64,000 nucleotides of DNA from Pseudoflavonifractor sp. (GTDB lineage: Bacteria > Bacteroidota > Bacteroidia > Bacteroidales > Muribaculaceae). The notes under the pieces are model-generated. The model was not told the origin of the DNA and did no database searches. It saw nothing but the letters and a program-made list of their open reading frames with translations. Made by a program: the position numbers and the translations under genes. Of the stretch, positions 1 to 9,129 are shown in pieces. The stretch is taken from the NCBI GenBank assembly GCA_023667145.1, contig JAMPAQ010000001.1, forward strand, positions 1,157,381 to 1,221,380. Reading direction: 5' to 3'. How positions within the stretch are numbered: the first letter of the stretch is position 1; each line of letters begins with the position of its first letter.

Positions 1-1
1 T

Positions 2-1978
2 GTGCTTAATGTGGCCGCCAATCCCCTCTCGGCCAACAAGGACGCGCAAGAGCTGCTCAAGACAGCCCCGGGAGTATGGGCAACCGACAACTCCCTGTCC
101 ATCTACGGTCAAGGCGGTACGACTGTCTTTATAGATGACAGGAAAGTCAACCTGTCTGGGACGCAACTCATGACCTATCTCCACTCAATCCAATCATCCA
201 CGATTGCCACCATTGAGATTATTCCCAAGGCCGGCGCGGAGTTCAGCGCCTCGTCATCGGGCGGTGTTATACGCATCAACATTAGACAGACTCGCATTGA
301 TGGATTATCCGGCTCTGCCGGACTAAGCACCACCATTGGTGAGTATAAGGTGTGGATAAACCCCTTTGCCAATCTTGGCATTCACTCGGGCAAATGGACA
401 GTCAATCTCTCCGGCAATCTGAATGAATCACCCTCTGACAGGCACACCACCCATGAGACATCCATGAATACCAACTCCGACATCTCGCTTGCCGGAATAT
501 CACATCACAAGACCACGACCCTGCAAGGAGGTCTCATGCTTGGCGTTTTCTACAATCCGACCGATAGGGACAAAGTCGGCCTACAGATTGACTACAACCC
601 CGACAGGAACAATTCAACGGTCTCATCACATACTGACATGGTGTCGAAGATCACAGATGTGACGACCTTGGGTTCATACAGACATCAATCTCTGTTTCAC
701 AATCTGAATGTCGCGTTGAACTACTCACACTTGCTCGACAACGACGGCTCTGTCCTGAAATGGAATTCCAATTACAATTACCAACACTCATCAACCGATG
801 AGAACAGCCGTATGCAATGGCTCCCTCTTGGAACTGATTCAATTTATACAACAGACAACGCCAACCGATACAACATCTTTGACACGGAGATTTCCCTGCA
901 AAAGAGTCTCACCCCCGCTTGGAGGCTCAACATAGGACTCAAATACACTCACAATGATGTCCGAAACGACTCCCACCACCTCAACTTCCTCAACGGCGAT
1001 TGGGTAGCCAATCCCGGCTTTGATTTTCACGTCAACTACCATGAGGATATCGCGGCAATCTATGCTACGCTCAATCTCCGCGCAGGGCGTTGGCGCTTCA
1101 AGGCTGGATTGCGGGGTGAATACTATCATCCATCGGGTCTGGAGTTGTCCAAGTCAAAATTAGACCTGTTCCCAAATGCCAATGTGACTTTCAACCTGAC
1201 TGAACGTGGCGACTACACTATCGCCCTCGGTTACTACAGAAACCTCTGCCGCCCGTCATTCTGGTCGCTCAACCCTACTGTCAGGCAAGTATCCGACTAC
1301 TCCTACAGCGTCGGGAATCCCAACCTTCGTCCGAGCCATACCGATGCCGTCAGCCTCGACTTCGTGTTGGCTGGCAAATTCACCATCGCCGCCGGATATT
1401 CCATAATCGACAACCCCATAAGGCAAATGTTTGTGTCAAGCGCGGAGTATCCCGAGCGCATCTACCTGACTTGGGGCAATATCGGGACTGATCGAAGCGG
1501 ATTCATTCACGGCGACGGCCTCATCAACATCACCAAATGGTGGAATTGCTACGTCAGCCTCACCTATGCCGTCACATCACAACGCCTTGACGACCATCGG
1601 AGTTATGACCGATTTGGTTATCTTCAGGCTATCGTAAGCTCAACGTTCATGCTACCACACTCATTCAACATCATCCTGAATGGATTCTTTCAAACTGAAA
1701 TGAAAATCGGCAACATTACCGTCTATCCCATGCTCAACATCAATCCCACCATTCAGAAGCGATTGGGAAAACATTGGTCGTTATCACTCGGTTTCGAGGA
1801 CGTATTGCAGCGCACAGGAAAGATTCGCACCCGGTCTGCCGGCTACGACCGGCTGACATCGACCAAGCAACATCTGTCAGCAAGACTCGGCGTTACCTAC
1901 AATTTCAACTCAGGCAAGAACTTCCGCGCACCACGCATCGAAAAAAACAACGACACGACCCGCCTCAACAAAGACTGA
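2..1978 (+). CDS. Outer-membrane beta-barrel receptor (OMP_b-brl_3 type), 5' truncated by window edge
   Basis: Reading frame is open from the first bases, so the true start lies outside the window; the signal peptide and any CarboxypepD_reg-like N-terminus are missing. The visible N-terminus resembles a TonB plug (VFIDDRKV, then IEIIPKAGAEF, then GGVIRINIR), followed by about 550 residues of alternating aromatic strands typical of a barrel, with the motif NPNLRPSHTD characteristic of these Bacteroidota receptors. It should sit in the outer membrane and take part in TonB-dependent uptake; the substrate cannot be told. A paralogous protein is encoded at 13367-15427. The family call is firm, the ligand unknown. 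Confidence 0.85.
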   Translation: MLNVAANPLSANKDAQELLKTAPGVWATDNSLSIYGQGGTTVFIDDRKVNLSGTQLMTYLHSIQSSTIATIEIIPKAGAEFSASSSGGVIRINIRQTRIDGLSGSAGLSTTIGEYKVWINPFANLGIHSGKWTVNLSGNLNESPSDRHTTHETSMNTNSDISLAGISHHKTTTLQGGLMLGVFYNPTDRDKVGLQIDYNPDRNNSTVSSHTDMVSKITDVTTLGSYRHQSLFHNLNVALNYSHLLDNDGSVLKWNSNYNYQHSSTDENSRMQWLPLGTDSIYTTDNANRYNIFDTEISLQKSLTPAWRLNIGLKYTHNDVRNDSHHLNFLNGDWVANPGFDFHVNYHEDIAAIYATLNLRAGRWRFKAGLRGEYYHPSGLELSKSKLDLFPNANVTFNLTERGDYTIALGYYRNLCRPSFWSLNPTVRQVSDYSYSVGNPNLRPSHTDAVSLDFVLAGKFTIAAGYSIIDNPIRQMFVSSAEYPERIYLTWGNIGTDRSGFIHGDGLINITKWWNCYVSLTYAVTSQRLDDHRSYDRFGYLQAIVSSTFMLPHSFNIILNGFFQTEMKIGNITVYPMLNINPTIQKRLGKHWSLSLGFEDVLQRTGKIRTRSAGYDRLTSTKQHLSARLGVTYNFNSGKNFRAPRIEKNNDTTRLNKD

Positions 1979-2035
1979 GCCGCCCCCGATAGCCCTCTCA
2001 CATCGTCCCACCGCTACACCGACCGCAAAAAATAA

Positions 2036-2068
2036 CCCGGGAGAATACCGTGCCGATACTCTCCCGGG
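2036..2068 (-). terminator. Intrinsic terminator of the M48 protease gene
   Basis: CCCGGGAGA (2036-2044) pairs perfectly with TCTCCCGGG (2060-2068). Read on the minus strand the hairpin is followed by TTATTTTTT, so it terminates the leftward M48 gene and may also stop the converging rightward transcript. Confidence 0.8.
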
Positions 2069-2095
2069 GGATGTGATGATGAATGGAGTGGAGGA

Positions 2096-2899
2096 TTACT
2101 TCGCGTTCTCAGGCTTCGCTATGCCATCCTTGGTGGCACGTTCCTCCATGCGCTTGATGCGGGCGGCGGTGTCGGGGTGCGACGAGAACATCTTGCTCAT
2201 CTTGCTCTGTTTTCCGGCACCCGATTCCTGCTCCAGCTGCTGGAGCTTCTGAAACGCGAGAGCCATCGCCCAGGGATTCTTGCCATTCTTCTTGAGGAAC
2301 TCATAGCCATACTCATCGGCCTCCTTCTCCTGTTTCTGCGAATACTTGGAGTTGAGCAGAGCCTCGCTGAGGTCGCCGAGCTGAGAGTCGCTGAGCGCGG
2401 CAGCGGTACCGCCGACCGATGACACACCGTCACGGAGTGCCGATGACAGCAGCGCCGTGCGGAACGCGTTCTTCGAGTGTTTCTTTGCCACATGGCCTAT
2501 CTCATGGCCAATGACTCCGAGCAGCTCGTCATCGGTCATTATATCCATCAGCGACGAGAACACGCGCACACTGCCATCGGCACATGCGAACGCATTTACA
2601 TCAATGACATCATAGACCTTGAAATTCAGTGGAATACCCTCCACATCGGTAAGACCCTTGGTCAGATTGCGCAGACGCACTGTGTAGGGGTCATCCTCCC
2701 CGGGGACAGGATTATGCTTGTCCATCCAGTCGACCGACTCCTTGACGTATGCCGCCATCTGCTCGTCGGTCAGCGTAGCGGCCTGTGCGGCTTTCGACAC
2801 ACCGCCTACGGCCTTCTTGAGGTTAAACTGGGCTGACATAGGTACAGCCATCGAGACACATAGCAGTGCCATGAAAATTCTTACGATACTTTTCTTCAT
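2096..2899 (-). CDS. M48 family zinc metalloprotease, secreted
   Basis: A 267-residue protein with an N-terminal signal peptide (MKKSIVRIFMALLCVSMAVPMSAQ). The zinc motif HEIGH is at residues 132-136 and the third ligand is the Glu of EKEADEYG (about 193), as in Ste24/HtpX/LoiP-like M48 peptidases; a C-terminal SHPDTAARIKRM segment is also typical of this family. It lacks the transmembrane helices of HtpX, so it probably acts in the periplasm on misfolded envelope proteins, as BepA/LoiP do. A -7 box lies about 67 nt upstream. It stands alone, convergent with the barrel gene to its left and divergent from the trp operon. Confidence 0.92.
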   Translation of the reverse strand: MKKSIVRIFMALLCVSMAVPMSAQFNLKKAVGGVSKAAQAATLTDEQMAAYVKESVDWMDKHNPVPGEDDPYTVRLRNLTKGLTDVEGIPLNFKVYDVIDVNAFACADGSVRVFSSLMDIMTDDELLGVIGHEIGHVAKKHSKNAFRTALLSSALRDGVSSVGGTAAALSDSQLGDLSEALLNSKYSQKQEKEADEYGYEFLKKNGKNPWAMALAFQKLQQLEQESGAGKQSKMSKMFSSHPDTAARIKRMEERATKDGIAKPENAK

Positions 2900-2965
2900 A
2901 TTATTAAAAAATCAGGGTAATGTCGCAATGCGACACGGAAATCAAATAAATCATTGAATCGGGCG

Positions 2966-2973
2966 CAAAGTTA
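2966..2973 (-). promoter_or_regulatory. -7 box of the M48 protease promoter
   Basis: Minus strand reads TAACTTTG, an exact match to the Bacteroidota -7 consensus TAnnTTTG. No clear -33 TTTG is seen at 19-21 nt. Confidence 0.55.
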
Positions 2974-3125
2974 CGACATTATCGACTAACCCCATAGCCG
3001 ATTAGCTATTTTAACTTTTAATTTTCACGAGGCACATCACAAAGGCACGACAACGGCACAGCAGGAGCAAGCAACCAAAACGCTACCAAAATTTGATTGT
3101 AGGCCCACATTTTTTCGCATTTTCA

Positions 3126-3157
3126 TTTGTATCTATAAAAAAATATCCGTATATTTG
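3126..3157 (+). promoter_or_regulatory. trp operon promoter
   Basis: TTTG at 3126-3129, a 20-nt spacer, then TATATTTG at 3150-3157: an exact match to the Bacteroidota primary sigma factor consensus (TTTG, N19-21, TAnnTTTG). Transcription should begin near 3164, about 13 nt before the leader peptide. Confidence 0.8.
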
Positions 3158-3176
3158 CAGCATAAAACCGATAATA

Positions 3177-3242
3177 ATGGCATATTTATGCAATAACACG
3201 AATAATTGGTGGCGCCGCGAGAGTACAATCCGATGGCGTTAG
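3177..3242 (+). CDS. trpL: trp leader peptide
   Basis: A 21-codon frame, ATG at 3177 and TAG at 3240. It contains two adjacent Trp codons (3207-3212) and a third at 3234-3236, in the context NNWWRRE and IRWR. Trp is the rarest residue, so three in 21 codons between a good promoter and a terminator hairpin mark an attenuation peptide. There is no strong Shine-Dalgarno sequence, as is usual in this phylum. Its translation should report charged tRNA-Trp to the operon downstream. Confidence 0.85.
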   Translation: MAYLCNNTNNWWRRESTIRWR

Positions 3243-3320
3243 TGTCGTGTTTTCACCGGGATGCAGAGCATCAATTTAGACCTTCATATCAAAAGCCATC
3301 GGAAATAACGGTGGCTTTTT
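3207..3320 (+). promoter_or_regulatory. trp transcription attenuator (alternative RNA folds)
   Basis: CCGATGGC (3230-3237, spanning the third Trp codon) is an exact complement of GCCATCGG (3295-3302), which is the left arm of the terminator hairpin. Pairing of these two would prevent termination. A competing pairing of 3211-3217, over the tandem Trp codons, with 3234-3240 would sequester the antiterminator strand. This is the classic 1:2, 2:3, 3:4 layout: a ribosome stalled at the Trp codons frees segment 2 to block the terminator. Confidence 0.8.
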
Positions 3321-3329
3321 CTCGTTTTT
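3291..3329 (+). terminator. trp attenuator terminator
   Basis: Stem 3291-3301 pairs with 3309-3319 (11 bp, one G-U) around a 7-nt loop and is followed by TTTTT, CTCG, TTTTT. It lies between the leader peptide and trpB, about 55 nt before the trpB start. Confidence 0.85.
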
Positions 3330-3380
3330 AAGCAAGACGACATATCAATATTGAGCAAATAAAAATATACATACACAACA

Positions 3381-4586
3381 ATGGAGATGAAGATAAAAGA
3401 CATGTTTGTCGATGATGAGGGATTTTACGGTCGCTTTGGCGGCGCGTATATCCCCGAGATACTTTACCGCAATGTCGAGAATCTGCGCAAGGCATACGCC
3501 GAGGCAGAGGCCGACCCCGGGTTCAAGGCCGAGTTCGACCGACTCATGCGCGACTATGTAGGCCGTCCGTCGGCCCTGTACCGTGCCGACCGCTTGAGCG
3601 AGCATTACGGGACCAACATCTACCTCAAGCGCGAGGACCTCAACCATACCGGCGCCCACAAAATCAACAACGCCATCGGGTCGGTGCTCCTGGCCAAGCG
3701 CATGGGCAAGACCCGCATCATCGCCGAGACCGGGGCCGGACAGCATGGAGTGGCCACCGCCACCGTGTGCGCGCTGATGGGACTTGAATGTATCGTCTAC
3801 ATGGGCGCTACCGACATCGCCCGCCAGCAGCCCAACGTCGAGCGCATGAAGATGCTCAACGCCAAAGTCGTACCCGTGACAAGCGGCAACAGCACACTCA
3901 AGGATGCAACCAATGAGGCGATACGCGACTGGTGCTGCAATCCCGCCGATACATTCTATGTCATCGGGTCGGTGGTAGGGCCTCATCCCTATCCCGCCAT
4001 GGTGGCAAAGTTCCAGAGCGTCATATCAGAGGAAATCAAGTCACAGCTCAATGAACAGGTCGGCCGCGAGAATCCAGACTACGTCATCGCGTGTGTCGGC
4101 GGTGGCAGCAATGCCGCCGGAGCCTTCTATCACTTCATCGACAATCCCGATGTCAAGTTGATAGCCGCCGAGGCCGGAGGCAAGGGAATCGACACCGACA
4201 TGAGCGCCGCCACCATAAAACTCGGTCGTGAGGGCATCATCCACGGCTCACGCACGATGGTCATACAGACACCCGACGGACAGATAACCGAACCCTACTC
4301 CATATCGGCCGGCCTCGACTATCCCGGCATAGGCCCGCTTCATGCCCACCTGGCATCGACAGGACGCAGCGAGGTGATAGCCATCAACGACGACGAGGCT
4401 CTCCGCGCCGCCTACCGGCTCACTCAGACCGAGGGCATCATCCCGGCACTGGAGAGCGCCCACGCGCTCGGTGTCCTCGACCGCCGCAAGTTCAAGCCCA
4501 ATGACATTGTCGTGGTCAACCTCTCGGGACGCGGCGACAAGGACATGGCGACATATCTCGCCTATCGTGACAAGATAACCCTCTAA
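3381..4586 (+). CDS. trpB: Tryptophan synthase beta chain
   Basis: A 401-residue protein that condenses indole with L-serine using pyridoxal phosphate. The PLP lysine is K94 in [10 protein letters not shown]; the catalytic Glu is in AETGAGQHG (E116); the phosphate-binding loop is GGGSNA. Length matches the TrpB1 family. It is the first structural gene of trpBEGDCFA, an order typical of Bacteroidota, and lies directly behind the attenuator. TrpA, its partner subunit, is the last gene of the operon. The start at 3381 leaves room for a second in-frame ATG two codons on. Confidence 0.98.
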   Translation: MEMKIKDMFVDDEGFYGRFGGAYIPEILYRNVENLRKAYAEAEADPGFKAEFDRLMRDYVGRPSALYRADRLSEHYGTNIYLKREDLNHTGAHKINNAIGSVLLAKRMGKTRIIAETGAGQHGVATATVCALMGLECIVYMGATDIARQQPNVERMKMLNAKVVPVTSGNSTLKDATNEAIRDWCCNPADTFYVIGSVVGPHPYPAMVAKFQSVISEEIKSQLNEQVGRENPDYVIACVGGGSNAAGAFYHFIDNPDVKLIAAEAGGKGIDTDMSAATIKLGREGIIHGSRTMVIQTPDGQITEPYSISAGLDYPGIGPLHAHLASTGRSEVIAINDDEALRAAYRLTQTEGIIPALESAHALGVLDRRKFKPNDIVVVNLSGRGDKDMATYLAYRDKITL

Positions 4587-4612
4587 CCATCATTCCCTCA
4601 AGAACGTCAATC

Positions 4613-6016
4613 ATGAAATACAGACTCAACACGGTCACCCGCACCATCCCCGCCGACCTGGAGACCCCGGTCGGGATATACCTGAAGATACGCGACCTCT
4701 ACACCCGCAGCGCGTTGCTCGAAAGCTCCGACTACCACACGACCCAAAACAGCGTCTCGTACATCGGTGTCGAGCCGATAGCGTCGTTCAAGGTCAAGGA
4801 CGAGACCATCACCGAGAGCTATCCCGACGGTACGGTCGTGACGACCCCTGTCAACGGGTCGGTCGATGTGATAGACCGTCTGCGCGACTATATCGACAGC
4901 TACTCCATCGAGGGTGGCCTGAAAGTCAGCAACGGACTGTTCGGCTACACAGCCTATGATGCCGTGCGCTACTTCGAGCATGTCACCATCAGGCGCAAGG
5001 ATGCCTGCTTTGCCGGCATCCCCGACATGCTCTACATCCTCTACCGCTATGTCATCGAGGTAAACCACTACAAAAACCAGATGACAATCATCGAGAATGT
5101 CCCCGATGGCGACGTGTCACGCGCCGATGAGATAATCGGCATAATCCACAACCACAACATGGCCCAATACCCGTTCAAGGTGAGTGGCGAGGCCACATCG
5201 CCAATCACCGATGGAGAGTATCGCGACATGGTGCGTCGCGGTGTCAGCCATGCCCTGCGCGGCGATGTGTTCCAGATTGTGCTTTCGAGACGCTTCTCCC
5301 AAGGCTTCACGGGCGATGAGTTCAACGTCTACCGCGCCCTGCGGTGCGTCAACCCCTCCCCCTACCTGTTCTACTTTGACTTCGGGGCATTCAAGGTTTT
5401 CGGGTCGTCACCCGAGACCCACCTGCGCGTGCAGGGTGGCAAGGCATACATCGACCCGATTGCCGGGACATTCCGCCGCACCGGCGATGATGCCCGCGAC
5501 CACGAGCTCGCCAAGGCACTCCTTGAGGACGAGAAGGAAAACGCCGAGCACATAATGCTGGTCGACCTCGCCCGCAACGACCTGAGCCGCAGCGGTGGCC
5601 GCGTCAGCATCGAGTTTCTGCGACAGATACAGTTCTACAGCCACGTCATCCACATGGTGTCACGCGTGAGCGCCGTGCTCCCCGAGGGAGCCAACATCTT
5701 CAGGCTGTTTGCCAATACCTTCCCCGCCGGCACCCTCAGCGGCGCCCCCAAGGTCAGAGCCATGCAGCTCATTGACGAGATAGAGCCACACAACCGCATG
5801 GTCTACGGCGGTTGCATCGGATACATCGGGTTTAACGGCGAACTCAACCAGGCCATCACCATCCGCAGCTTCCTGAGCTATGGCAACAAGCTCTATTCCC
5901 AGGCCGGTGCCGGCATCGTGGCCCACTCTGACCCCGAGAAAGAGTTGCAGGAGACCAACAACAAGCTCGGAGCATTGACCAAGGCGATAAAATATGCCGA
6001 GGAGTTTGGCATTTAG
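4613..6016 (+). CDS. trpE: Anthranilate synthase component I
   Basis: A 467-residue chorismate-utilising enzyme that makes anthranilate with ammonia from TrpG. The C-terminal chorismate-binding domain is clear (FQIVLSRRFSQ, FGSSPETHLRV, PIAGTFRRTGDD, EHIMLVDLARND, GTLSGAPKVRAM, GGCIGY). The N-terminal segment SALLESSD carries the LLES motif that binds feedback tryptophan in TrpE, so the enzyme is probably inhibited by Trp. It follows trpB by 26 nt. Confidence 0.97.
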   Translation: MKYRLNTVTRTIPADLETPVGIYLKIRDLYTRSALLESSDYHTTQNSVSYIGVEPIASFKVKDETITESYPDGTVVTTPVNGSVDVIDRLRDYIDSYSIEGGLKVSNGLFGYTAYDAVRYFEHVTIRRKDACFAGIPDMLYILYRYVIEVNHYKNQMTIIENVPDGDVSRADEIIGIIHNHNMAQYPFKVSGEATSPITDGEYRDMVRRGVSHALRGDVFQIVLSRRFSQGFTGDEFNVYRALRCVNPSPYLFYFDFGAFKVFGSSPETHLRVQGGKAYIDPIAGTFRRTGDDARDHELAKALLEDEKENAEHIMLVDLARNDLSRSGGRVSIEFLRQIQFYSHVIHMVSRVSAVLPEGANIFRLFANTFPAGTLSGAPKVRAMQLIDEIEPHNRMVYGGCIGYIGFNGELNQAITIRSFLSYGNKLYSQAGAGIVAHSDPEKELQETNNKLGALTKAIKYAEEFGI

Positions 6017-6034
6017 ACATTCCACCCCGTAAAC

Positions 6035-6610
6035 ATGACTACGATGAGACTTCTTATATTTGACAACTACGACTCTTTCACCTACAACATCGCCCACGCT
6101 GCGCGCGAGCTGGGGTACGAGCCTGACGTGATACGCAACGATCGCATCACCCTCGGCGAGATCGGGCGGTACGACAAGATCATCCTCTCTCCCGGCCCGG
6201 GAATCCCCTCCGAGAGCGGACTTCTCCCCGACCTGCTCCAACGATATGCCGACAGCAAGCCGATACTCGGCATCTGCCTCGGCGAACAAGCCATCGGCGA
6301 GCGGTTTGGCGCACGGTTGCTTAACCTGCCCAAGGTCTACCATGGCATCCAGACCCCAGTCAAGGTCATTGCCAACGACTACATTTTTGAGGGATTGCCC
6401 GATGTGATACCCGTTGGGCGCTATCACTCATGGGTGGTCGATACGGCGGGATTTCCCGACGATGAGCTTGAGGTGACAGCCGTTGACGACGAGGGGCGCA
6501 TCATGGCCCTGTGTCACCGCCGCCATGACATACGCGGTGTCCAGTTCCATCCCGAGTCGATACTCACCCCCGACGGCCTGAAGATGCTCGACAACTGGCT
6601 CCGACACTGA
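6035..6610 (+). CDS. trpG: Anthranilate synthase component II (glutamine amidotransferase)
   Basis: A 191-residue class I amidotransferase that supplies ammonia to TrpE. The catalytic triad is C81 in GICLGEQ, with H172 and E174 in FHPESI; the oxyanion motif is SPGPGIP. The usual GxCLGHQ reads GICLGEQ here, as in many Bacteroidota. It could also serve para-aminobenzoate synthesis, but its place between trpE and trpD argues for tryptophan. A second ATG at 6044 (MRLLIFDNYDS) is an equally good start. Confidence 0.96.
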   Translation: MTTMRLLIFDNYDSFTYNIAHAARELGYEPDVIRNDRITLGEIGRYDKIILSPGPGIPSESGLLPDLLQRYADSKPILGICLGEQAIGERFGARLLNLPKVYHGIQTPVKVIANDYIFEGLPDVIPVGRYHSWVVDTAGFPDDELEVTAVDDEGRIMALCHRRHDIRGVQFHPESILTPDGLKMLDNWLRH

Positions 6611-6649
6611 CCCCTTATCCACGTTTACACATCCAACTACGCTACAACA

Positions 6650-7648
6650 ATGAAAAATCTACTATACAAGATGTTTGAACACCGCAATCTCAGCCGCACA
6701 GAGGCGCGTGATGTGCTGCTCAATATTGCCGACGGCAAGTACAACGACAGCCAGTTGTCGGCATTCATGACCGTATTCCTGATGCGGTCGATTACCACCG
6801 ATGAGCTTACGGGATTCCGCGATGCCATCCTTGAGCGCCGGCTCCCAGTCGATTTTGGCGACATCAAGGCCATCGACATCGTAGGCACCGGCGGCGACGG
6901 CAAGAACACGTTCAACATATCGACCGCCTCATGCTTTGTCGTGGCCGGCACGGGCCGCAAGGTGGTCAAGCACGGAAACTATGGCGCGAGCTCCATCTCC
7001 GGCGCGTCAAATGTGCTTGAGCAGCACGGCGTACGCTTCTCCTCCGACATGGACTGTCTCCGTCGCTCGCTCGATGAGAGCGGTGTCTGCTACCTACACG
7101 CACCATTTTTCAGCCCGGCGCTCAAGAGCGTGGGTCCCGTGCGCAAGTCGCTTGGCGTGAGAACATTCTTCAACATGCTCGGCCCGCTTGTCAACCCCAT
7201 GATGCCAAAGTGCCAGCTGCTCGGTGTCTACAACCTCAAGCTGATGCGCCTCTACAACTACATCGCCCAGAACGAGGGCATCAACTGTACGATAGTCCAC
7301 TCGCTCGACGGCTACGACGAGATATCGCTGACCGCGCCGTTCAAGGTGGCGTCGGCCGAGGGTGAGCATCTTTATACCCCCGAGCAGCTTGGATGGGAAC
7401 GCGCCTCCCAGGAGTCGTTGTCGGGAGGCGACACGGTCGAGGATGCCGCCTCGATATTTGACGATGTCTTGCACGACCGCGCCACTGCAGCCCAGAAAAA
7501 TTGTGTCGTGGCCAACTCGACATTTGCGATCCGTACCCTCGACCCGCAACTGACCCTCGCCGAGGCACGGCGCGAGGCCGAGGAGTCAATCTCGTCGGGA
7601 CGTGCGCTGAGGTCGTTTGAGAGATTTGTGGAGTTAAACAGCAAATGA
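6650..7648 (+). CDS. trpD: Anthranilate phosphoribosyltransferase
   Basis: A 332-residue enzyme that transfers phosphoribose from PRPP to anthranilate. The PRPP-binding glycine-rich loop GTGGDGKNTFNIST and the motifs KHGNYGASS and RTFFNMLGPLVNP are those of TrpD. The length is normal. It follows trpG by 39 nt and precedes trpC by 10 nt in the operon. Confidence 0.97.
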   Translation: MKNLLYKMFEHRNLSRTEARDVLLNIADGKYNDSQLSAFMTVFLMRSITTDELTGFRDAILERRLPVDFGDIKAIDIVGTGGDGKNTFNISTASCFVVAGTGRKVVKHGNYGASSISGASNVLEQHGVRFSSDMDCLRRSLDESGVCYLHAPFFSPALKSVGPVRKSLGVRTFFNMLGPLVNPMMPKCQLLGVYNLKLMRLYNYIAQNEGINCTIVHSLDGYDEISLTAPFKVASAEGEHLYTPEQLGWERASQESLSGGDTVEDAASIFDDVLHDRATAAQKNCVVANSTFAIRTLDPQLTLAEARREAEESISSGRALRSFERFVELNSK

Positions 7649-7658
7649 CCTTTTCACT

Positions 7659-8444
7659 ATGAGCAATTTTCTTAAAAAGATATTGGAATACAAGCGCCGC
7701 GAGGTCGAGGCATCAAAGGCCGTCATCCCCGCCGAGACCCTGCGCGGGATGGCCCGGGAGGTGACCCGCCCGGCAATATCAATGAGCCGCGCACTCGCCC
7801 AGAGTCCCACCGGCATCATAGCCGAATGTAAACGGCGTTCCCCGTCCAAGGGCGACATCCACCCCGCCGCTGAGGCGGGCGAGATAGTACGTGGCTATGA
7901 ACGTGCCGGCGCGACTGCCTGCTCGGTACTCACCGACACCCCGTTCTTCGGCGGGGCGCTGACCGACCTTGCCGTCGCACGCTCGACAGTCGCCATCCCG
8001 CTGCTGCGCAAGGATTTCATCATCGATGACTACCAGCTCTGCCAGGCCCGCATTTACGGAGCCGATGCCGTGCTGCTGATTGCATCGGCACTCGATGCCG
8101 ATACCATCGCGCATCTCACCGACAAGGCCCATGAGCTTGGACTGGAGACCCTTCTCGAGCTTCACTCGCCCGACGAGGTTGCAAAGATTGCCCCGGCGAC
8201 CGATATGGTCGGGGTCAACAACCGCAACCTGTCGACATTTGCGACCGACACCGTCGTGGCCGAGCGCATGGCGCGTATGCTGCCCGACACCGTGGTGAGG
8301 ATAGCCGAGAGCGGCCTCAACGACATGGCCGACGTCAGACGGCTTCAGGCCATGGGATATAACGGATTTTTGATCGGCGAGCGGTTTATGAAGACTCCCG
8401 ACCCCGGTCTGACACTAAAAAACTTTATTGATGGAACGATTTAA
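7659..8444 (+). CDS. trpC: Indole-3-glycerol phosphate synthase
   Basis: A 261-residue TIM-barrel enzyme that closes the indole ring. It shows the TrpC sequence IIAECKRRSPSKGDI, then LLRKDFIIDDYQ, EVHSP-like LLELHSPDE, GVNNRNLSTF and RIAESGL, which hold the catalytic Glu and Lys residues of the family. Unlike the enterobacterial fusion, trpC and trpF are separate here, but they overlap by 14 nt, which suggests translational coupling. Confidence 0.96.
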   Translation: MSNFLKKILEYKRREVEASKAVIPAETLRGMAREVTRPAISMSRALAQSPTGIIAECKRRSPSKGDIHPAAEAGEIVRGYERAGATACSVLTDTPFFGGALTDLAVARSTVAIPLLRKDFIIDDYQLCQARIYGADAVLLIASALDADTIAHLTDKAHELGLETLLELHSPDEVAKIAPATDMVGVNNRNLSTFATDTVVAERMARMLPDTVVRIAESGLNDMADVRRLQAMGYNGFLIGERFMKTPDPGLTLKNFIDGTI

Positions 8445-9129
8445 CGCCTCAAGACATAGCGACCGCATGATAAAGGTGTGCGGTATGCGCGACGCGGCCA
8501 ACATCGCCGATGTGGCCGCGCTCACCCCCATGCTCATGGGATTTATCTTCTACCGGCGCTCGCCTCGCTACGCGGGTTCACTCGACCCCGAGGCCGTCAA
8601 GTCCCTGCCCGCCTATGTCGATCCGGTCGGGGTCTTTGTCAACTCGCCATTTGACGAGATTACCTCTACTTGCAACCGCTACGGCATCTCCATAGTGCAG
8701 CTCCACGGCGATGAGTCGCCCGAGACATGCCGCCGGTTGCGCGACGCGGGCTACACGGTGTTCAAGGCTTTTGGCATCAGCGACGACACCGCCTGGCACG
8801 ACATTGAGCCTTACGAGGGGGCCGCCGACATGTATCTGTTTGACACCAAGACATCGCGCCACGGCGGCAGCGGGCGCAAGTTCCGATGGTCCAGGCTCGA
8901 CGACTACCCGTTGTCTACCCCCTACCTGCTGAGCGGGGGCATAGGGCCCGACGACACCGATGCCATCCTTGAGGCGATGCGTCCCAAGATGGCAGGGATA
9001 GACCTCAACAGCCGGTTTGAGCTTTCCCCCGGCATAAAAGACATATCAAAGCTCGCCAATTTCATAGTATCACTACGTAAATTCAATGAAGATGAATCGC
9101 TTACAATCCCTTTTTGGAAGAAAAAATAA
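8431..9129 (+). CDS. trpF: Phosphoribosylanthranilate isomerase
   Basis: About 232 residues, a TIM barrel that performs the Amadori rearrangement in the tryptophan pathway. Catalytic Cys is in IKVCGMRD, and the Asp is in LFDTKTSRHGGSG; the phosphate-binding segment is LSGGIGPDD. The ATG at 8431 gives a 12-residue extension before MIKVCGM; 8467 is an alternative start. The gene overlaps trpC by 14 nt and trpA by 44 nt, so the three are packed for coupled translation. Confidence 0.94.
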   Translation: MERFNASRHSDRMIKVCGMRDAANIADVAALTPMLMGFIFYRRSPRYAGSLDPEAVKSLPAYVDPVGVFVNSPFDEITSTCNRYGISIVQLHGDESPETCRRLRDAGYTVFKAFGISDDTAWHDIEPYEGAADMYLFDTKTSRHGGSGRKFRWSRLDDYPLSTPYLLSGGIGPDDTDAILEAMRPKMAGIDLNSRFELSPGIKDISKLANFIVSLRKFNEDESLTIPFWKKK

